The notes under the pieces: model-generated | Database searches by the model: none | What the model was told of the DNA's origin: nothing | The model's input: the letters and a program-made list of their open reading frames with translations, nothing else | In this document: positions 56,629 through 64,000 of the stretch, one piece after another | Layout of the letters: the number at the start of each line of letters is the position of its first letter | Numbering within the stretch: position 1 is the stretch's first letter | Translations under genes and position numbers: made by a program | Origin: Sanderia malayensis | Lineage: Eukaryota; Cnidaria; Scyphozoa; Semaeostomeae; Pelagiidae | DNA: 64,000 nt | Direction of reading: 5' to 3' | Assembly: GCA_013076295.1 (NCBI GenBank) | Contig: RQOL01000658.1 | Location: 1,054,001-1,118,000 of the forward strand

Positions 56629-58290
56629 TCAAGTATAATCTGTGAAATCTGAATTGAAGTTATCATTGAACTGTTGTCCTCCTCCGCTGGGGCTTCTATT
56701 CACAGGGAAAGGGTTCGACGATGACGGTTTACTCTGTTGAGTTTCAGCCGTTGCCTTGGATCGAATCCGCTTAATCTGTTTCAATCTTTCGAGCCAGTTG
56801 CATCCGTAAGCATCGCTAGTTTTCATTCGGCTGTGATGCAAAACTGTTGCCATCTGTAGGAGAAACGATTAATCAAACATCGAACATTGATAAAATCCCT
56901 ATGAATATTAGGGAGCTTCCTACCTTATATCAATTCAAAAAGCATAGGATTATCAAGAGTAACTTTGGGTTTTAGTTTTTGGTTTTGATATGCAGTTATA
57001 TTCCTTGGCTGATGCCACAAGGTATACCAACATTTCAAGCTTATCCTTAATAATCACGAATACTCTGTCAAACTGAGCCATTAGAGACACACAAAGAGTG
57101 TGTCTCTAATGGGCACACAAAGAATGGCCTTGTGTGCCCATTGGGTGGCCTTGTCTCTAATGACCAATCAGAGAGAAAAGATAGTAATGTGTTCTCTAAA
57201 ACGACAAAGCAAGACAAATCGGGGCAAGGTTGCTGCCCCCCTCCATCGAAAGGGAGAGCAATGAGGAAGGCAGAGATTGCTTAGGGACCCTGACAGGAAA
57301 AGCCTAAAATATGTGCGCCCTGTATTGACCCCCTGTCCGCTTGGCACGGGCTATTCCAAAGGAAGCAATAAGGTCAATATGACGTAATATACATAGCTGG
57401 GTAGAACTCACGTTCGTGTGAATGGCCAATTGTCGGACAAGAATTGGTAAATTCGAATCGGATATGACATGTGGTCCGGTATTGGTGACAACATCTTTTA
57501 ATTCATCTTTCACCCGAACGACAACAAGGTTACTCTCATAGTCCAACGGCTTAATTAAAACCTCTGCAAAGTTGAATTGCCCCTATGAACGAAACATGAT
57601 CACAAATTAACAAATGCATCTTCAATGAATCAGGGCTAGTCGCTAGCAAAAACAGTTAGCTCCCTGTACACAAAGTCGCTAGCGAAAACAGTTGGCGAAA
57701 ACAATGAGCTCCTGTCTTCGAATAAGCCCCCCTCAACCAATCCCTACCTAAAATTCATTTTGCAAATAAGCCCCCGATCCGATGGATTATATGCGAGAAC
57801 TTACGGTATTTTTGACTGGTTCTGGAGAGAAATATAGTTCTAATAGTTATCTTACTCCTGTTACAGAATTGTTCGTAGCATCAGAATTGCTCGTAGTGTC
57901 AGTCAGAGTGACCAATAGCCGTGTATTTTGCACAAGAAAATCATATCTATAATAACATTGTTTGATGCTCTTAAACTGGTTCATTGCATCAATTGTTGAC
58001 TACTTATTGCTGTAACTATAGCTTAACTTACTGACCACATCTTAAAATGCGTGAGTGGGATTCCGGGGACTTGCGTGGAGCAGAAAATAAAGCATACTTG
58101 AAAAAAAGTTAATTGATATGTGGAATTATAGGAAAAAAATTATCGCCAACCTTTATTGTACCAAATTTATACGATTTTTTAGAGTCATTGTAGACAATAG
58201 TGACAAAGTTGTTGCCGATGTGTAGTTTCTTCAAGTGACAAGCAGGATCTGATAGTCTGTTGGGCATCAGCGTAGCCACATGGAATATAA
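56629..58290 (-). CDS. TSC2: Tuberin C-terminal exons (partial)
   Basis: GTPase-activating subunit of the TSC complex, which restrains Rheb and so mTORC1. Three minus-strand exons are visible: 58290-58151, 57582-57412 and 56853-56629. They encode the last ~178 residues: the end of the Rap/Rheb-GAP domain (FHVATLMPNR, LHIGNNFVTIVYNDS with the conserved Asn-thumb region, FGTIK/GQFNFAEVLIKPLDYE, SDSNLPILVRQLAIHTN) and a tail beginning MATVLHHSR. Splice phases agree; the donor GTTGGC after FGTIK is weak, but the protein match fixes it. AATAAA follows the stop within 15 bp. The exon encoding the preceding part of the GAP domain is not found in the remaining 5.7 kb, so either a long intron extends beyond the window or the locus is broken. 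Confidence 0.9.
57079..57139. other. Two adjacent perfect hairpins in TSC2 intron
   Basis: CATTAGAGACACAC (57079-57092) pairs exactly with 57098-57111 around a 5-nt loop. GGGCACACAA (57111-57120) pairs exactly with 57130-57139 around a 9-nt loop. A further CTCTAATGACC at about 57154 repeats the first stem sequence, so alternative pairings are possible. Confidence 0.65.
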
Positions 58291-61200
58291 CTGCGAAGGA
58301 GACAAGGAAATTCAATTAATTGCATAGACAATTATAGCGACGATTTTTGACTCGCGACGCGCATGCGCCAGCGAGTAGATGTTGGTGAGTGGGGAAAAAT
58401 GTTGTGTTCTGTGTCAGTGTTCTGTGTTTACAAATTGTACTGGGTTACTTTTATATGCTGCTTGCAACCATACGCACGAAACTACACGTTTTACATGCTT
58501 GCCACCATGTTTGTCTTATGAATTTCCACTTACGTGTGAAATTTATAGGACCACATCACAATGCTCACAAAAAACCCGTTATTGTCCTTGCATGCATTGT
58601 AAATTTACCTGCAGTGCATGTTACAGTGCATTGCACAGCACAGCGTGCACAACACACATAAAACCTCTGGAAACAAAGAACTATTTATTGGAGCCTTCCT
58701 CTTGAAGTAGCACCAGTAACAATAAGCTGAGCAGAAAGCCCACTAAAACAGGACTCCCTGGGAAATCAGCAGTGAATATTTTTCATTCTCTTTATAACTT
58801 GTATGTTCATTATTAAACGTTTATTCATTGTAGTATTAGAAAGAGGTGAAGGGGATTCGTGAATAATTAATTTTAAATGAAAAACGAATCGTGTTATTTG
58901 GAGGAAAGGCTCGAAGTCCTTCCTTCATCTGGAAAAGAAATTTTTAAAAAATTTAACGTCAAAAACGACGGAAAATACCGTATACAATAACGGACGCAGT
59001 AACGGACGCAATGCCGGACACAATACGGAAAGCATAGAACTGAGTCATTGTATTATTTTGTATTATTGTTCAGATTGGGTGGCCTCGTCGAAAAGGAAGT
59101 GTTGTTACACAAATATGCTTGAATAAAATTGCATTGTGCTCATGGAGATTAGCACAATGTATTACTCACCATGGGTTACACAGTGAATTAATGAAATAAA
59201 GCAAAAGGCACCCAAATATTAGCTATCTGAAAATACAATCGGCACTTATTGTTGACAAATAACAGCAACAACAACACCGACAAATACATCACATGTTCCG
59301 CAATCTTTTCTTTCCAAACTGAACATTCGTCACAAATCTTCAAAATCAAAAATACACAGCTTAACATATACACATTTAAGCCAGCTTAAATCAAAATTCT
59401 GGAGTTTTTGTTTGAGGAATTGGACCACAAAGAAAGGTGAGTCCTCAATTATATTGCGTTCAAATTGCATAACAACTAATTACTTTACCATATCGTTAAA
59501 TAAAGGCACAAATAAATAAAGTGCAATATATTTTGTTGACTGATGAAAGTTTATGACATGAAATGCCCAAGAAAATTAGCGATCATGTTTATAGAGTTGT
59601 TTTTTTAGCTGGTATTCCGTTATAATTAAGGAACTCTAGAATTTACGACGATATCAGATTAATTAGAATGTAATTAGAATCGTTGAAATTTCTTAATCAC
59701 TGCTAGAACTGCTCGTATTTCATTTATTTCAAAGCAAACATAGACGTCTTGAAGAGTAAATACCCTTCGAATAAACACTCTCGATGCGAAATTGTTTGCT
59801 GTAAAACAAGCTGTAAGACTTTTTTAACAACCACTGGAACTTGTACATGCTGTTCTGGCGAATCGTCGCGCATGTTCACCAGTTAAAACCAGCGTTATGA
59901 GAAAAACTTCAAACAGTAAAGTTGACTATTACTTGGTTCAGCAAATAAAACGTGAAATATTTACTGACGATGCAGTGAAAATTAAATTGAAATGACCAAT
60001 CCCTTTGATAGGCATCCAAACAATGTGCGGCGAACAATTGCCGCAAAAACAATATGCATATAAACATTGCCATTCGGTGATAATTGACAACATGCGGAAA
60101 TTAATCGTATTCGGTGCATCTTACTGAAAACACAGTGAATGTCCCAAGAGCAAATAAGGACAGGAAAGGACACGATATTAATGAAAAACTTTCATTTTCG
60201 CTTTTCGTGGCTTCATATTCAAGGTACACAATCATTGGGGAGGTTTATTGATGCGTGTTTTAGATCATCCCTCGGGTTGTGAACGTGTAGCTTGAACAGT
60301 GAAAAGTTCTGAATGCGATTACACGCCTTTTTGTAAATAACTGAGCCGCAAGCAACATTTTAGGCGAGGTCGCTAGGGCACGATCGAAGGGTGTTTCCCG
60401 ACAAAAAGAATGGAATCGGAATTCAAAGCCTTGTGAAACTCGATTCGTTGAATTCGTTTCAATGATCAAAAATCTATTTATTCCGGAAATATATACGAAG
60501 TCGGCAAAAAAGCTGGTGATCATGTTTTTATACCGTAATTTCTCGAATAAGCGCCCACTTTGAATAAACGCCCACCACCCCCTCCCCCCCCACCTCACAA
60601 TGTAACAGGATTACATCCTTGCTACATATATTTCATATTTGATTGTCACGTATTCGCACGAACGGAGTCTTATTTGAGTTCAATTACGTAATGGTAGCTC
60701 GACCACCATTACAACAAAACGGGCGCTTATTCGAAGTCTTAGCCAAAATGAGTCGTGAGAAGTAATTTTTGGACATACAGGAACGAGAAAGCAGACAGGA
60801 AAAACATTTTTCTTTGCTTGAATAAGAGCTGCGCTTTAGTGAGCGACCCCCTTTAAAACTCAGAATTTAATAAGCGCCCGGGCGCTTATTCGAAGATTTA
60901 CGGTGGCTGCTTTAGCTGTTAATTCTGATAATTAGCGAAATCTAGAATTTACGATGACAGAAGATTATTAATGATTGTAACCAATGCAACAGTCGAATCA
61001 TCGTGAGAAGTTTATCAGAGCATCCAGAGTGAATAAACATGTAGTTGGAAAAGCAAAACCCATGTAAATAAATCAGAGAGAGGAAAGTGAATGTTCTTGA
61101 AGAAAAGTGAGAGATTTGACAAAGAACTAGAAAAAGACACGGGACGGATTGTCTTTTGATTTCTAAAGACTCACAGGAGAGTCTGGTGGTTGTATTGTAC

Positions 61201-64000
61201 TAATTACGCCGAATACCACTACAGACTGACCGTAAACAATAATGCCAAACACGGCACACACCACATAGCAAGAGCAATATTTCAAATTGAATTGTCGGAC
61301 GCGGATTCATCAAGGACAAGGTAAGACATTCGTTAATCTCGTAACCGTGCTGATGGAAATGCAGGTTGTTGTTTATCAGAAGCCTGTCTCAAGGCCTAAT
61401 AAAAACAATAATACTAGTATACAAATAAAGCCATATTTATACGAGTAAACTTGTTCAGCGAAATGAATTTGCTGCTAGGCATCGAGCACCCGTCAACCTG
61501 TAGCTAAAATCTGCATCGATTTGCATTTCAAATTTGTGATTAAATAAAACCTGGTCAGACAAAAATTGCACATGCAACGCAAACTTTGAAAAATATGTGT
61601 AACAAGCCTGGACTTCATTCAAATCTTACTTTTTTATATTATGTTTTAATGTGTAAATGTGATATGCTTTTTGAAATTATTTTTAGTTATCGAATTTTAA
61701 CTACTGTTGCGAAGCGCCTGCGCAGCAGAATATAACCCAAACATGCTAGAAATTCTTGTTTGTGTCCAATTCTATACGTTTTGAAAAGATTGGATTAGAA
61801 ATGGATTTGGTCTTTTCTTTAGTGGTAGAAATGCGTTTACTGGTTCTCAGCATTCTGGTCATGGAACCCAAAATATATGCATACTAGAAACATTAGGTTG
61901 ACGGGTCCGAATGTACCTAAATTGAGTAGAAAACGAAATTTTCACGACAAACCATACATTGCAGGTACCATGTGTAGTAAACTCGGTAATTTTTAATTTC
62001 TCGCCTGACTACCTTCTATTGACTATATGATGGTACTATATCTGTCTGACGTCTATGCCTGTGTACGCCTGACGAGACGTTTATCTATGACTACAACTAC
62101 AAGAATTCTGGCGTAAATTACATATATACACAGGGAGTGTAGGGAGTAGGTGTCGTACGACAAACCTGTACGACACGAGATAGACGCACGATTTCCCCCA
62201 TCGAGATGTCGCCAGATTAGCCTGAATGACAAAGTAAGCAAGAATAATGACACGATTTCACTTGTGTAGGTGAATACAAATGCAATGGGAATGATCACAC
62301 ATGGACACAGTTACAACCATGTTTTAGGAGAACGTGGGTGAATTTAGCGTGGTCAATGGTGTGAGCCACGCATGTGCACGACAGAGAGAATAGGCTTTCC
62401 CGCCATTCAAACGCGAGTAAAAAGAACCGCTTTTTAGTAACAAGCGGGCAAGTTCATTGGTTGACCTAGACTTTCATCATTACTTCGGTTTGGTGGGTAT
62501 CATGATGGAATACGAACTTTTTTCAAAGAATACTTTGTTTGCCGAGCCTGGATAATTATCTATTGCTATTCTTAAATTTTTTCATGGAAATATTGAATAA
62601 GTCTCGACATAATCTCATAAATATATGATCTTCTTTTAAAAAGTATAGTTTTTACACAATTTTTTCATAAAAATTTTATTTTTTTCGAGGCTCGACATTC
62701 TTAACATCCAACATGTAAATTTGAAATCCCACAATTGATGAGTGGCATTTTTAGCACTTTCTAATCATCATTATTATTAACCATAGTAATAATTATTATT
62801 TATCTGAGCATTATACCGATTATAAGTCCTGCTCAGTATCGATGTAAATGGAGACAGATGCAGAATTAACAATTTAGGAAAATGAATAATCTACCGCAAC
62901 ACCTTCCTAAAATTATTTATTTATGCACCATTGTAAATGCAAACTATATATATATATCCAAACAGTTCTATCCGTCCCATATGTCCTTGTCTTTGTGCTC
63001 TATTTTCAAAAAAACCTCAAATGACTATGATCTCAATTCGTATGTGTTACCTTTTCATTCTCCGTGATGGCCTTTCACTCAGTAATCAAACATATTAAAT
63101 TCAATAGTATTTATTTTATCATTTATTCTTTGTATATAATTTCAATAGCATCTCCAATGATCATATTATCATTGGGTATTCTTACTACAATAGGGCACAA
63201 ACGTCCTGGGACACTTACGATAAATCTGACTTATTGAGACAATCTTATTAAACTATAAACGAAATTGCTTTGATGGGATGATCCCAGAGAGAACAACATT
63301 ATTCGAGATGTTTGTTGTTACGTGGACCCCTGAGGTTTGCTTAAAACGTGCTATGATGCAGCTCATACATCGTAACAGACATGTACGTGCATATACAAAC
63401 TACATAACAAAAAGACCATCTACACAACAGCAACCAAAACAGAGGCTACATCACTTCTACTAGTACAGCTGAGCTACACTGTATCAGCCCCGAAAACAAC
63501 CATTATACATGAACGAAGTTTTTATCAACAAAACAGATACTCCAAGCATGTAAAACCGGCTATCAGACAATTCCTATCTTTGTTTTCTTCGAAAATGTTG
63601 AAAAACACTTCATACATCACTTATTGTAATAACGAGTTTACCATTAGTAAACTCGCCATTGCAAAAGACTTAATTTCGCATTATTAACGGGAATTATTTT
63701 CTTTACAGCATTTGGTATACATACATGGATAAGACCTCACAGTTTCCATCTAAAGCACACGTGATTTGGTATGCTAATGAATGAAAGTGACACTGCAGGT
63801 GCGAGAAACGGAGAAAAAGATAACAGTTTGCTCGCATAAATTTTCAAGCATCGTAACAGGTCAAGGCACAACTGCTTGTTACTCAAAACCAGACGCTTGT
63901 AGCTGGATAATGCAATACGACGAGACGATCATAACATTGAAATCAAACGATTGTGCTTTACGGCGTGCAACTCAACAATTTTACGAGCAAAGTACAACAA
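58291..64000. other. No exon seen; probable TSC2 intron or flank
   Basis: AT-rich DNA with no recognisable coding exon on either strand. It holds an inverted-repeat element at 60531-60904, a short AACGGACGCA tandem repeat at about 58990-59030, a (TA)n run near 62943, and at 58370-58680 a segment rich in TGCATTG-type words. If the TSC2 exon at 58151-58290 belongs to an intact gene, this whole stretch is intron. Confidence 0.5.
60531..60904. mobile_element. 374-bp inverted-repeat element
   Basis: The left end TACCGTAATTTCTCGAATAA (then GCGCCC) and the right end (GGGCGCTTATTCGAAGATTTAC, then GGT) are inverted copies about 25 bp long. The interior repeats AATAAGCGCCC-type blocks and has no open frame. 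It is related in style, but not identical, to the element at 593-887. Confidence 0.7.

Noticed and set aside
58021..58105. Extra TSC2 exon between the FGTIK and GQFNF exons
   Set aside because: A donor-like GTAAGTT and a short open frame exist, but the family has no residues at this junction and the flanking exons join in phase without it.
58379..58705. 108-codon Cys/Thr/His-rich plus-strand frame
   Set aside because: Arises from repeated TGCATTG-type words; no signal peptide, splice sites or family.

Overview
This is animal nuclear DNA. It is AT-rich, the genes have many short GT/AG introns, the products are metazoan proteins, and small non-autonomous transposons are common. I could not fix the species. 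The protein families and the repertoire of short inverted-repeat elements suggest an early-branching marine invertebrate such as a cnidarian, but that is inference. Ten gene models are given as exon chains. Eight are chains that I checked for continuous splice phase: POLD2, a coiled-coil gene, ATAD5, a second coiled-coil gene, ABAT, POLDIP3, a small Cys-rich surface protein and ECHS1. TSC2 is partial, and one small mitochondrial gene has an unresolved phase.

Layout: POLD2 (+, 279-6204) is tail-to-tail with an 808-residue coiled-coil gene (-, 6409-9589). That gene is head-to-head with ATAD5 (+, 10097-20716) across a 507-bp promoter carrying an E2F-type site. A second coiled-coil gene with an acidic tail (-, 21324-26307) follows, then about 3.6 kb with no gene seen. 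Next are a small putative mitochondrial protein gene (+, 29916-33841), GABA transaminase ABAT (-, 34853-40444) and POLDIP3/SKAR (-, 42010-44616). After about 4.7 kb of non-coding DNA come a small Thr-rich, Cys-rich surface protein (+, 49277-50981), enoyl-CoA hydratase ECHS1 (-, 51964-56111) and the last three exons of TSC2 (-, 56629-58290). The remaining 5.7 kb shows no exon.

Functional themes: three genes belong to the DNA polymerase delta/PCNA system. POLD2 is the p50 subunit, POLDIP3 was described as a p50-binding protein, and ATAD5 is the PCNA unloader. ABAT and ECHS1 are mitochondrial matrix enzymes that both serve valine catabolism. The most striking protein is ATAD5: about 2273 residues, six PCNA-binding-like motifs, an in-frame 7-residue repeat array, and replacement of both the Walker A lysine and the Walker B glutamate.

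Mobile and repetitive DNA: a 1.08-kb foldback Tc1/mariner-type element, two full-length 488-bp copies of a tRNA-derived SINE with a 21-bp hairpin, a ~151-bp MITE family, several other inverted-repeat elements, minisatellites in introns, and isolated near-perfect hairpins.
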